A stretch of DNA of 64,000 bases, from contig JADHUM010000001.1 of assembly GCA_016784545.1 (NCBI GenBank), positions 109,489-173,488 on the forward strand, in the 5' to 3' direction. Of the stretch, positions 55,593 through 64,000 are shown piece by piece (within the stretch, counting starts at the first letter, position 1; each line of letters opens with the position of its first letter). The position numbers were made by a program, and so were the translations under genes. This stretch comes from Candidatus Neomarinimicrobiota bacterium (GTDB lineage Bacteria; Fidelibacterota; UBA8477; JABMPR01). The notes beneath the pieces are model-generated. The model was not told where the DNA came from, did no database searches, and saw only the letters and a program-made list of their open reading frames with translations.

Positions 55593-58580
55593 ATGAAAAA
55601 TTCCATCCTCTTGGTAATACTAACGACGGTGTTGTTAGGTCAGACAGAACCGCTCAAAGATCTCATGCACGTCAATCCTCGGGTTTTCGTGCTTCAAAAT
55701 GCCGTTGTTCATATAGAACCAGGACAGTCCATATCCAATGCCTCCATTGTTATCAGAGATGGTATTATCCTGGAGGTAGGCACCAAGGTCAATGTGCCAG
55801 AGGATGCGGCTATAATAGATATGGACGGGGATCATATCTATGCCGGGTTTATTGATGCCTGGGTTGATGTGGACTCTATGGATTTACAGCAATCCCACCG
55901 ATCTCACTGGATAGATGTGGTTCATCCAGAGTGGGTTGCTTCTGACAGTTATACCCCTGATGACAGGTCAGTGAAGGAACGCAGGAAGCTTGGCTTCACC
56001 CAGCTCCATACCGGATTGACAAAAGGTATTTTTCGCGGACAATCCTCGCTTATTGACATGGATGGATCAGCCTCCATCACTATCCCGGCTGTGAGTCAGG
56101 TACTGGATTTTTATACCCGGGATAGAGGTGAAGATGGATACCCCGAGGCCCTCCTGGGGACCATTGCTGTAATGCGCCAAACACTCTATGATGCTGAATG
56201 GTATGAAAAAGCTCAGAAAATCTACACCAGACACCCAGATAAGAACGAACAGCCCACAGCAGACCTCGCCCTGGCCACCCTGGCTGAAGCTCGTTCCCAG
56301 GGGATCCCATTTTTATTCAGGACTGCCCATGAAACAGCTGCCCAGCGCGCTATTGACATTTCAAATGAATTTGACCTGAAACTCTGGCTCATCGGTTCCG
56401 GGTATGAATATAGACGTTTGTCTGAAATAGCAGAGGCTAACCCCTTTATCATTTTGCCGTTAAACTTCCCCGGTAAACCCGATGTCACACAACCCTATCG
56501 TGCAGATCAGTATACCACGGAGCAACTTAAACACTGGGACATGGCACCAGATAACGCACAAAAGCTGGTCAATTCAGGGGTTGAAATTGCATTCACATCA
56601 CATGGCCTGGAAGATCTGAAGCAGTTTCGAAAAAATCTCGTAATGGCCATAGAACGGGGACTCACTGAAACCGCCGCCCTGGCAGCACTCACAACCACTC
56701 CTGCCAAACATTTTGGACTGGCCAAAACCCACGGCAAAATCAAGGCAGGCTATCAGGCTAATTTTGTAGTGGTTCGTGGAAACTATTTTGAGGCCTCCAA
56801 TCCCGTGCAGTCCATCTGGGTCAGAGGCTCCAGATATGATATAGATCTCAACTTCGATGATGAATTTGATGGCCTCTGGGATTTTTCTCTGGAGGAAATG
56901 CATGGAGAACTGACCATCAAGGCGAGCCCTTTTAAAACCTCAGGAAGTATCAAGCTGGATACCACCACTATCTCTCTGGATAATCTAAAACTGGATGGCT
57001 CACAGATCTCCTGGAGTACCGAGCTACCAAACACCACCCCTGGAATGATCAGATTCAAGGGTTTCTGGACCGATGAAAAACTTTCAGGTGTTGCACTTTA
57101 TCCAGATGGCAAGGAACATGAGTGGATGGCGTCAAATCATACTGCCGCAGCTCCACAAATTGATACCTCAACTGTTTTGTCCAGCGAACTAAAATTGAGC
57201 TTCCCCGAAGGGGCTTTTGGGTTTGAACAACTTCCCCAACAACCCAGCTTTCTTTTTATTAATGATGCCACACTATGGACATCCGGCCCTCAAGGGATTA
57301 TTGAGAAGGGTGACCTGCTGATCCAGAAGGGCAAAATCAAGAAGGTTGGCACTGACCTGACACCTCCCAGGGGCGCTATGATCATTGAAGCGAATGGTAA
57401 GTTTGTTACACCCGGGCTTATCGATTCACACAGCCATACTGCTGCAGCATCTGTGAATGAGGGTTCACAAAGCATCACCTCAGAGGTGCGTATCCAGGAT
57501 GTTCTCGATCCAGACGACATCAGTATCTATAGAGAGCTGGCCGGCGGTCTCACCACTATTCAAGTCTTGCACGGATCAGCCAACACCATTGGCGGCCAGA
57601 ACTCTGTGATCAAATTGCGCTGGGGATCAGATGCACATGATTTGATCATGAAACGAGCTCCCCAGGGACTCAAATTCGCACTGGGTGAAAATGTAAAGCA
57701 GTCCAACTGGGGTGATAAAAACGTCACCCGCTATCCCCAGACCCGTATGGGTGTGGAGCAGATTTTGAGAGATGGATTCACGCGCGCCCGGGACTATAAG
57801 ACCAATCTGGAGAACTATTCAAAAAGATCGCTCTGGCGCAAGACCCTCACTCCTCCACGTCGTAATCTGGAACTGGATCCACTGGTTGAAGTCCTGGAGG
57901 GCACACGCCGGGTACATGTCCACTCCTACCGCCAGGATGAGATCCTCATGATGCTTCGCGTGGCTGAGGATTTTGGATTCACAGTCACCAACATGGAGCA
58001 TGTGCTGGAGGGCTACAAAGTTGCCGATGAAATGGCGCGACATGGAGCTGGAGCTGCTACCTTTTCAGATTGGTGGGCTTATAAATTTGAGGTCTACGAT
58101 GCCATTCCCTATAATGCAGCGCTTATGCAGAATGCCGGGGTGCTGGTTTCCTTTAAGAGCGATTCAGATGAACTGGCACGACGCATGAATCTGGAAGCCG
58201 CCAAGGGGATTAAATATGGTGGTATGACGGAGATTGAGGCCCTGAATACAGTGACCATCAATCCTGCGAAGCAATTAAAGATCGATAAATGGGTGGGGTC
58301 ACTTGAAGAAGGCAAGGATGCTGATTTTGCGGTCTGGAGCCACTCCCCCCTTTCAACTCAGGCCGTCTGTGAACAAACCTGGGTGGATGGAAAGCCTTAT
58401 TTCAGTCTGGAGCAGAATGCAGAATTGCTGGCTCATGACAAGCAGCTTCGTCTGGATATCATCCAGAAAATTCTGACTACCAAAGATGAAGACAGGCAAG
58501 GTGCATCAGCTGACCCGGAGAACCATAAATATCAACGGGCCGATCGAGATAACCAGGCCTGGGAAGGAGGTGCCAGATGA
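55593..58580 (+). CDS. Secreted tandem amidohydrolase (two amidohydrolase-like halves)
   Basis: The 995-residue product has a short signal peptide and two amidohydrolase-superfamily halves. The first half has the composite beta strands (DGIILEVGTKVNVPEDAAIID) but its metal site is altered: where HxH is expected it reads YAGFIDAWVDVDSM. The second half has the intact metal motif in VTPGLIDSHSHTAAAS and downstream His in VHVHSYRQDEI and MEHVLEGY with the Asp in SFKSDSDEL. It ends with the metal-dependent region typical of such enzymes. The next gene overlaps by four bases. It may be a peptidase- or imidazolonepropionase-like hydrolase; substrate unknown. Confidence 0.85.
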   Translation: MKNSILLVILTTVLLGQTEPLKDLMHVNPRVFVLQNAVVHIEPGQSISNASIVIRDGIILEVGTKVNVPEDAAIIDMDGDHIYAGFIDAWVDVDSMDLQQSHRSHWIDVVHPEWVASDSYTPDDRSVKERRKLGFTQLHTGLTKGIFRGQSSLIDMDGSASITIPAVSQVLDFYTRDRGEDGYPEALLGTIAVMRQTLYDAEWYEKAQKIYTRHPDKNEQPTADLALATLAEARSQGIPFLFRTAHETAAQRAIDISNEFDLKLWLIGSGYEYRRLSEIAEANPFIILPLNFPGKPDVTQPYRADQYTTEQLKHWDMAPDNAQKLVNSGVEIAFTSHGLEDLKQFRKNLVMAIERGLTETAALAALTTTPAKHFGLAKTHGKIKAGYQANFVVVRGNYFEASNPVQSIWVRGSRYDIDLNFDDEFDGLWDFSLEEMHGELTIKASPFKTSGSIKLDTTTISLDNLKLDGSQISWSTELPNTTPGMIRFKGFWTDEKLSGVALYPDGKEHEWMASNHTAAAPQIDTSTVLSSELKLSFPEGAFGFEQLPQQPSFLFINDATLWTSGPQGIIEKGDLLIQKGKIKKVGTDLTPPRGAMIIEANGKFVTPGLIDSHSHTAAASVNEGSQSITSEVRIQDVLDPDDISIYRELAGGLTTIQVLHGSANTIGGQNSVIKLRWGSDAHDLIMKRAPQGLKFALGENVKQSNWGDKNVTRYPQTRMGVEQILRDGFTRARDYKTNLENYSKRSLWRKTLTPPRRNLELDPLVEVLEGTRRVHVHSYRQDEILMMLRVAEDFGFTVTNMEHVLEGYKVADEMARHGAGAATFSDWWAYKFEVYDAIPYNAALMQNAGVLVSFKSDSDELARRMNLEAAKGIKYGGMTEIEALNTVTINPAKQLKIDKWVGSLEEGKDADFAVWSHSPLSTQAVCEQTWVDGKPYFSLEQNAELLAHDKQLRLDIIQKILTTKDEDRQGASADPENHKYQRADRDNQAWEGGAR

Positions 58581-59893
58581 AACGAATCTTGTACCTATTC
58601 CTGATATTGATGACATACATCTGGGCTTCGGATCAGATTCCAGCAGCTCCTCAAACCAAACCTATCCTCATCAAACATGGAACCTTGCATACCGTTTCCC
58701 ATGGTGTTTTGGATGGTTTTGATCTTTTATTTGAGCGGGGCCTGATTACCCGCATAGAAAAGGACATCGCTCCTACTGCTGAAATGGAAATCATCGATGC
58801 TTGCGGGCTACATATTTATCCCGGGTTGATAGCTGGTGTATCTGCATTGGGGCTGGTTGAGATCTCTGCAGTACGAGCCACCCTTGATTATGATGAAGTA
58901 GGAGATATAACTCCAGAAGTGCGGGCCAACGTGAGCTACAACCCGGATTCCGAATCCATACCCGTCACCCGCTCCAATGGGGTGCTGTTTGTGAATGTAG
59001 TCCCCCGCGGTGGTCTGGTGCCAGGACAATCATCACTCATGATGATGGATGGCTGGACCTGGGAAAATGCCACCGTCCAGCATCCAACGGCCATGCATAT
59101 CAACTGGCCAGACATGTCCATCGATCTGAGTCCCAAAGCCAAGGTTAAGGCTTCAACTCAGGAGGAAAAGCGACGCCAGCGGCTTAAGGATCTGGATGAT
59201 ACGATTGACCAGGTCAGACGCTATGAAGTGAGTCAGAAGGGTGCATCAAAAACCAGTGCCCATGACCTGCGCATGGAAGCCTTGATCCCATATATCAGGG
59301 GTGAAAAACCATTTTTTGTGCATGCCAGTGAAAGTCGTCAGATAGAAGCAGCAGTGAGGTGGTCCAAAAGGCAGGGGTTAAAAGTCGTCATCGTGGGTGG
59401 CGGAGATGTTGGCCAACTTGCTGGTCTTTTAAAGGAAAACCATATCCCGGTGGTTGTTGAGGGAACTTTGAAGCTTCCCAGACGACGTAACAGCAACTAT
59501 ACCGAATCCTATGATTTACCAGCCCGACTGTATGAAGCTGGTGTGAATTTTTGTATTTCTACTGATGGGAGTGGTTTTGCAGCACCACAGGTCAGGGATC
59601 TACCCAACCACGCAGCCATGGCAGCGGCATTTGGTCTTCCAACGGAAGTAGCTTTGCGCGCCATTACGCTTTCTGCCGCCGAGATATTGGGAGTTGGCGA
59701 TCGCATTGGATCTCTGGATGTTGGCAAGGAGGCATCTCTGTTCATTGCATCAGGTGATATCCTGGAGATCACGTCACTCGTTGAGCAAGCTTTCATACAC
59801 GGCACAAAAACCGACATGAATGACCGTCATAAAACCCTATACAAGAAGTATGAGGAAAAGTATAAGCAGTTGGGGAGTGTGAAAGAAAAATAA
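58577..59893 (+). CDS. Secreted amidohydrolase-like protein lacking the metal motif
   Basis: The 438 residues begin with a signal peptide (ILYLFLILMTYIWASD), then an amidohydrolase fold: FDLLFERGLITRIEKDIAPTAEMEIID, then HIYPGLIAGVSALGLVEIS, where the HxH of active enzymes is replaced by Ala-Gly-Val. The end of the protein has GSLDVGKEASLFIASGDILEITS, conserved in the superfamily. It is translationally coupled to the longer gene by an ATGA overlap and seems to be its partner. With no metal motif it may be a structural subunit, not a second enzyme. Confidence 0.8.
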   Translation: MKRILYLFLILMTYIWASDQIPAAPQTKPILIKHGTLHTVSHGVLDGFDLLFERGLITRIEKDIAPTAEMEIIDACGLHIYPGLIAGVSALGLVEISAVRATLDYDEVGDITPEVRANVSYNPDSESIPVTRSNGVLFVNVVPRGGLVPGQSSLMMMDGWTWENATVQHPTAMHINWPDMSIDLSPKAKVKASTQEEKRRQRLKDLDDTIDQVRRYEVSQKGASKTSAHDLRMEALIPYIRGEKPFFVHASESRQIEAAVRWSKRQGLKVVIVGGGDVGQLAGLLKENHIPVVVEGTLKLPRRRNSNYTESYDLPARLYEAGVNFCISTDGSGFAAPQVRDLPNHAAMAAAFGLPTEVALRAITLSAAEILGVGDRIGSLDVGKEASLFIASGDILEITSLVEQAFIHGTKTDMNDRHKTLYKKYEEKYKQLGSVKEK

Positions 59894-60039
59894 AGAGCCG
59901 CCTTAAATCCTGTGTTTTTTGTGTGAAACTCAAAGGGCAATCACCATAACTGGTACAAGATTAATCTGGCGGTTATAAATAATTTCCTTATCTCTAGCCC
60001 CTGAAGACTGAGTTTACGGCAACGTGAGGGAATAGGGAT

Positions 60040-61458
60040 TTGACCGCTAGCAGCAAATACAAGCAAGCTTTAAAACACTCTATCTCTGAGGGCAAGTGGT
60101 GGTCAGTGATGTGGGGGTTTGGGGACTCCTTTCTACCTGCCTTTGCTGTACTCCTGAAAGCCACGACTACTCAGCTCGGTCTGCTGGTTTCCATTCCCCA
60201 GCTCTTTGCCGCCATTATCCAACTCAGCGCCATTCGGATTGAAAGCAATCAGGTATCGCGCAAGTCTATGCTCCTTGGGACGACCCTGCTCCAGGGCATG
60301 GCCTGGTTCACCATTTTTCTACTACCCTGGTCCACAGGCAGTGTACCTGTCCTCATTGCCCTGGCCACCCTTTACGCAGGTTTAGGAGCCATGGGGCTTC
60401 CGTTCTGGGTTTCCTGGATGGGTGATCTTGTGCCAGAGGAGACCAGGGGGACTTATTTCGGGCAACGTAATCGCATTATTGGTGTGGTGACTTTCCTCGC
60501 ATTGGCCGTTGCCGGGGTAATTTTAAATTTAACTTCTAAATGGAATGCCATGTTGGGCTTTGGATTGTTGTTTTTTATTGCCGGTGCTGCACGGCTCTAT
60601 TCAGCCCGTTATTTCAAACTCCAATATGAACCGGAACTTCAGCTAAAACCCACGGACAGCTATGGTTTCATGGATTTTATTCGAGGGATGGGCAAGAGCT
60701 CCTTTGGGATGTTTACCATTTTTGTCTCTCTCATGAATGTGGCGGTCTTTATTTCAGGTCCCCTCATGGTAGCCTACTGGTTGACTTTTTTGAACTTTAG
60801 CTATTTGCAAATGACCTTGCTCATGGGCGCCATTTCGGTGAGCTCCTTTCTCATGATCAGTCACTGGGGCAAACATGTGGATGAATACGGCAATCGCAAC
60901 ATCCTGGAAGTCACCAGTATCATCATCACCCTCTTTCCCCTGCTCTGGTACCTCATCCATTTTCTGGATGGGCCCCTGGTGTTTTATATGGCCCTGGCGA
61001 TCCAGATCCTGGGTGGCCTGGCCTGGAGTGGCTATAACCTGACACTTGGGAACTATATCTATGACGCCATTGATCCTGGCAATCGTTTGAGAATGACCAG
61101 CTATCACAATCTGTTTAAGGGTTTTGGGGTAGTAATTGGGGGTCTTCTGGCGGGATTTCTCTCCAGTATACCTGTGACCAACGTCTGGATTAGCAGTCAT
61201 ATCCTGCCCAGCGGGATTATGATCAGTTTTCTGGTCTCTTCGGCTGCACGCATGTTGGTGATCAAGGTGTTCATGCCGCGCATCAAAGAGATACGTCTCA
61301 CAGGTAAGACCCGCCCACCCCTCTACTATTTTGTTGCTGTCATGCCTTTCCGGGGACTCAAAGCCGATCTGGTGGTTGGGATCAACCGCACCATCCAAAA
61401 GCGTCGTCGGGAGCGAAGCGGTTTTACATCTAGCTCTCAAGCCGAATCCCTGATATAG
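60040..61458 (+). CDS. MFS transporter
   Basis: The 472-residue protein has about twelve membrane helices, e.g. SVPVLIALATLYAGLGAMGLPFWVSW and FGLLFFIAGAARLYSARYF. The start is TTG at 60040 with GAGGGA about ten bases upstream, since no ATG precedes the first helix. A short soluble C-terminus (RTIQKRRRERSGFTSS) follows. The family and direction are plausible, but the substrate is not clear; it is not linked to a specific pathway gene. Confidence 0.78.
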   Translation: MTASSKYKQALKHSISEGKWWSVMWGFGDSFLPAFAVLLKATTTQLGLLVSIPQLFAAIIQLSAIRIESNQVSRKSMLLGTTLLQGMAWFTIFLLPWSTGSVPVLIALATLYAGLGAMGLPFWVSWMGDLVPEETRGTYFGQRNRIIGVVTFLALAVAGVILNLTSKWNAMLGFGLLFFIAGAARLYSARYFKLQYEPELQLKPTDSYGFMDFIRGMGKSSFGMFTIFVSLMNVAVFISGPLMVAYWLTFLNFSYLQMTLLMGAISVSSFLMISHWGKHVDEYGNRNILEVTSIIITLFPLLWYLIHFLDGPLVFYMALAIQILGGLAWSGYNLTLGNYIYDAIDPGNRLRMTSYHNLFKGFGVVIGGLLAGFLSSIPVTNVWISSHILPSGIMISFLVSSAARMLVIKVFMPRIKEIRLTGKTRPPLYYFVAVMPFRGLKADLVVGINRTIQKRRRERSGFTSSSQAESLI

Positions 61459-61687
61459 GATCAGGATTCATTCTTGGTTGCCTCTTATGGCAGACCGCTT
61501 GTGTTCAGGCTAAAAAACAAATCAATTGCAGCTTGTTCCAACGCGCTTTCCACATATCTTTGACTTTTCAATCATTTAATTTTCCATTGAGTTGCAGTGT
61601 TGTGTCGGCGTTTTCGTTTATCACAATACAGACAGTATTTTAGAAAACGTCCCTGAAATTATTCAAAACAGCTTTCGAGGAGACGCC

Positions 61688-63046
61688 ATGGTTCATCACA
61701 TTTCTTTAAAACACAAAATTGGATACGGCATCGGTGATATAGGGAGCAATATCTTTATTGTGAGCACGGGGATGTTTCTGCTCTTCTTTCTGACCAATGT
61801 CCTGGGCGTGGAACCGGCGTTGGCTGGTCTGGCTCTCCTTTTCCCCAAGCTCTGGGATGTGATCTCGGATCCCATCATGGGCGCTATTTCTGATGCAACC
61901 CACTCCCGCTGGGGACGTCGTAGACCCTATCTTCTGTATGCGGCTCTTCCTTTTGGACTGGTCTTCTTTCTGCTGTTTATCGCACCTCATACCCAGTCTC
62001 AATTCACCACGGCTATCTGGGTCGGTTCTCTGTTCGCCCTGAGTTGTACAGTCTTTACTGTTTACAATATTCCTTATTCTGCCATGGTTGCAGAAATGAC
62101 CGATGATTACAACGAACGCATGTCTGTTACCTCCTTCAGGATGGTGGGCTCAACAATCGGTGTCCTCCTGGCTGGCGGCCTGGCCATGCCTCTGGTGGAT
62201 CTGGGCGGCGGTGGTGAGGCAGGTTTCCGCCTTATGGGGCTCATCTTTGGTATCCTGATCAGTCTTTTCTGTGTGTTGGCATTCTGGGGGACCAGGGGCA
62301 CGCGGATGATTCAAGTGGAAAAAGCAAGCATATCCGTGAAAGAGCAGCTGAAGATTGCCTTCCGCAACACGCCCTTCAAACGGCTCATGACCATGTATGC
62401 TCTACAATCCCTGGCTATCGGAATCCTCATGGCCGGGCAAATCTATTATGTTAAATATGTCATGGGTATGCCGGACGCTCAGGTGGGAATGGTCTCGGCG
62501 GTCCTGTTCATCACAGCCATTGTATTTATTCCGGTCTGGGTCAAGATCGGCGTCAAGATGGGTAAAATCCGAGCCTATAAATTTGGAATCGCCATCCTGG
62601 TGATCATGCTCTTTTCTCTACTTTTCACCCAGCCACACCAGACCCTGTTGTTTTTTATACAGATGTTCCTTCTGGGGATCGGGTTTTCCAGTTTTCAGCT
62701 CTTCCCCTTCTCCATGCTGCCGGACACTATTGAATTTGATGAATTCCAATCCAGGATGCGTCGTGAAGGCGTCTTCTCCGGCGTGTGGGCCAGTGGTCAG
62801 AAGACAGCCTATGCCGTGGGTCCCAGCCTCATCGGATTTACACTTTCATTGACAGGCTTTGTGGTGACTGGAGATCAGCCGGACAGCGTGGTATGGGGTA
62901 TCCGCGTGATCTTCTGTGTGGCCACAGCGGGATTATTTTTGCTCAGTCTGATTCCATTCAAGTATTATGATCTCACCGAGAGCCGCTTTGCTGAGATTAA
63001 GGCAGAGATCAAATCTGCTGCTGTGGAGAATCCTGAAAAGAGCTGA
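61688..63046 (+). CDS. GPH-family sugar transporter (MelB-like)
   Basis: The start is 61688, with GAGGAG five bases upstream; a longer frame with a poor N-terminus is discarded. The 452 residues match the GPH (MelB/XynP-like) group: KHKIGYGIGDIGSNIFIVSTGMFLLFFLTNVLG at the start, WDVISDPIMGAISDATHSRWGRRRPYLLYAA near residue 55 (the cation-coupling motif region) and FQLFPFSMLPDTIEFDEFQSRMRREG later. It should import a disaccharide or oligosaccharide with Na+ or H+. Substrate not assigned. Confidence 0.88.
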   Translation: MVHHISLKHKIGYGIGDIGSNIFIVSTGMFLLFFLTNVLGVEPALAGLALLFPKLWDVISDPIMGAISDATHSRWGRRRPYLLYAALPFGLVFFLLFIAPHTQSQFTTAIWVGSLFALSCTVFTVYNIPYSAMVAEMTDDYNERMSVTSFRMVGSTIGVLLAGGLAMPLVDLGGGGEAGFRLMGLIFGILISLFCVLAFWGTRGTRMIQVEKASISVKEQLKIAFRNTPFKRLMTMYALQSLAIGILMAGQIYYVKYVMGMPDAQVGMVSAVLFITAIVFIPVWVKIGVKMGKIRAYKFGIAILVIMLFSLLFTQPHQTLLFFIQMFLLGIGFSSFQLFPFSMLPDTIEFDEFQSRMRREGVFSGVWASGQKTAYAVGPSLIGFTLSLTGFVVTGDQPDSVVWGIRVIFCVATAGLFLLSLIPFKYYDLTESRFAEIKAEIKSAAVENPEKS

Positions 63047-63253
63047 AAGAACACGTTTTCCAGATCTGCACTGGCAAACGCGCGAGCAGCAGAACGTCTG
63101 ATCTATTTTGCATAAGGGTATTGCCTTAATAATACATTTGCTATATCTGGCTATAGCCTGTTGAAATATGTGCTCAAAAAATCATTATCATTTGGTCAGA
63201 TCGTAGGAAATGGCTGCTGGGTCTGAAAATTGTTTTCTTGTAGTGATTAGCGC

Positions 63254-63778
63254 TTAATTGTTCTCAGAACTTGTTGTATCTGCGGTGAACAGCCTGCTAA
63301 CAGGGACAGGCAGTAATGCAGTACCACTCACTGAATAGAAAGCGGCGGATTTGTTAAAGAAATAATCGGCTTGAAGGGCACCTAAAAGCCAACCCCAGCC
63401 CTTGAGGTGGGTATATACCTGAACATCACCTGACTCCCGGTGAGTTACCCAGGCTGCGCCAAGGCCAATACCCGGCCAGAAGGGGATTTCTCCGGCAGAC
63501 ATCTGGGCATCTATATATTTGAGTGTTCTCAACTTGGATTTTCTAAAACCCGCGGTAACACCGACAACGGGTCCTCTCATGTTACCCCAAGCTAATCCAT
63601 CTCCTTCTTCGAATTTGAAGGTCCCCACGCTGATCTGGCCTCCCCAAGTAAAGCCATCACCGAAGGCATAGCCAAGACTCATCCCAGGTGACAGATAAAT
63701 CTCAGTTGTTGATGCTTTTGAATAAAGCTGTGCTTGAATAATTACGATGAACAAGGCTATGAGGGCAAGCTTATGCAT
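63254..63778 (-). CDS. Hypothetical secreted protein
   Basis: The 174-residue product has a signal peptide (MHKLALIALFIVIIQAQLYS) and a mature part of glycine-rich amphipathic strands (YLSPGMSLGYAFGDGFTWGGQISVGTF, then WGNMRGPVVGVTAGFRKSKL), compatible with a small outer-membrane barrel or a soluble beta-domain. Family unknown. The group II intron ends 86 bases upstream of its start. Confidence 0.65.
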   Translation of the reverse strand: MHKLALIALFIVIIQAQLYSKASTTEIYLSPGMSLGYAFGDGFTWGGQISVGTFKFEEGDGLAWGNMRGPVVGVTAGFRKSKLRTLKYIDAQMSAGEIPFWPGIGLGAAWVTHRESGDVQVYTHLKGWGWLLGALQADYFFNKSAAFYSVSGTALLPVPVSRLFTADTTSSENN

Positions 63779-63863
63779 ATATATTCTTTCATTATTTTTG
63801 TTTTGAGCTGGTGATCTAAGACAAGTTTAGATCTTCGGTCGTCTCTGTTTTTGTTGAGGCACA

Positions 63864-64000
63864 ATCGAGTAGGAGGATAGGGATTAATTCCCTATCCGTC
63901 CTCTCACACCACCCTGCGTACGGTTCCGTACAGGGCGGTTCCTTAATTTACACCTTAACATTTCGGTAATAATCCGTGAAAAAGAGGTATCCAGCTTCTT
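63864..64000 (-). mobile_element. 3' end of a group II intron (domains V and VI)
   Basis: On the minus strand the segment at about 63897-63942 folds as domain V: an ACCGCCCTG/CAGGGTGGT stem of nine pairs, a two-base CG bulge and a short UACG/CGUA top with a four-base loop. GTGAGAGGACGG follows, then domain VI (GGATAGGG/CCCTATCC near 63874-63896) and TCCTACTCGAT at the 3' end near 63864. The remaining 55 or so bases upstream would be the end of domain IV, which often encodes a reverse transcriptase, outside this window. No RT ORF is seen here, so mobility is inferred. Confidence 0.72.

Noticed and set aside
60754-61440. 228-codon minus-strand frame inside the MFS gene
   Set aside because: Antisense shadow of the transporter; the plus-strand frame has the expected helices and runs through.
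1-64000. CRISPR arrays, tRNA or rRNA genes, phage or restriction/defence genes
   Set aside because: I looked for tandem repeats with spacers, cloverleaf patterns and typical defence motifs and saw none I could support by eye.

Overview
The window is mostly core metabolism with moderate GC, dense and largely co-directional (about two thirds of genes on the minus strand), with many lipoproteins and outer-membrane barrels. It looks like a Gram-negative chromosome. The lipoprotein and beta-barrel repertoire, the TorF/AmtB/PII block and the mixed Shine-Dalgarno use are compatible with an FCB-group lineage (Marinimicrobia, Calditrichaeota or Bacteroidota-like), but I cannot fix the phylum from sequence alone.

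Layout. (1) 1-9876, minus: a complete branched-chain amino acid operon in the order ilvD-ilvB-ilvN-ilvC-leuB-leuA-leuC-leuD (leuD cut by the window edge). It is preceded by a 56-residue leader ORF rich in Ile/Val/Leu codons, overlapping mutually exclusive RNA hairpins. (2) 10187-19819, minus: argG-argH-proB-proA and then gltB. Ahead of argG lies a 25-codon leader peptide with three consecutive arginine codons, a U-tailed terminator and a perfect 7-bp competing antiterminator pairing, i.e. a textbook-shaped attenuator for arginine. (3) 19835-22298, plus: metA-metY (direct sulfhydrylation route to methionine); metY lacks any ATG/GTG/TTG start. (4) 22430-28683, minus: small lipoproteins, two outer-membrane barrels and a YfbK-type VWA lipoprotein. 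(5) 28719-34872, minus: an NtrC-type two-component pair, and a TorF-AmtB-PII nitrogen block whose PII lacks the Tyr51 modification site. (6) 35089-45036: a YiiX-like cysteine hydrolase with a phospholipase D-family protein, an RND efflux pair, and a ClpB that starts without its N-domain. (7) 45269-53951: zwf-pgl, an AlkA-like glycosylase, alpha/beta hydrolases (one perhaps frameshifted), a GH20 lipoprotein, and an acidic/His-rich SdrD_B-type lipoprotein. (8) 54521-63778: a nitroreductase, two overlapping secreted amidohydrolase genes holding three amidohydrolase-like domains of which one keeps the HxH metal motif, two MFS-type transporters and a small secreted protein. (9) 63864-64000, minus: the 3' end (domains V and VI) of a group II intron that continues outside the window.

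How it fits together. The left third is nitrogen and amino acid assimilation: BCAA, arginine, proline, glutamate and methionine synthesis, complemented by the ammonium transporter/PII block. The most notable signal is that two of the amino acid operons carry ribosome-sensing leader peptides, both placed only a few bases downstream of their predicted promoters. The arginine leader is the clearest candidate for an under-described regulatory element.
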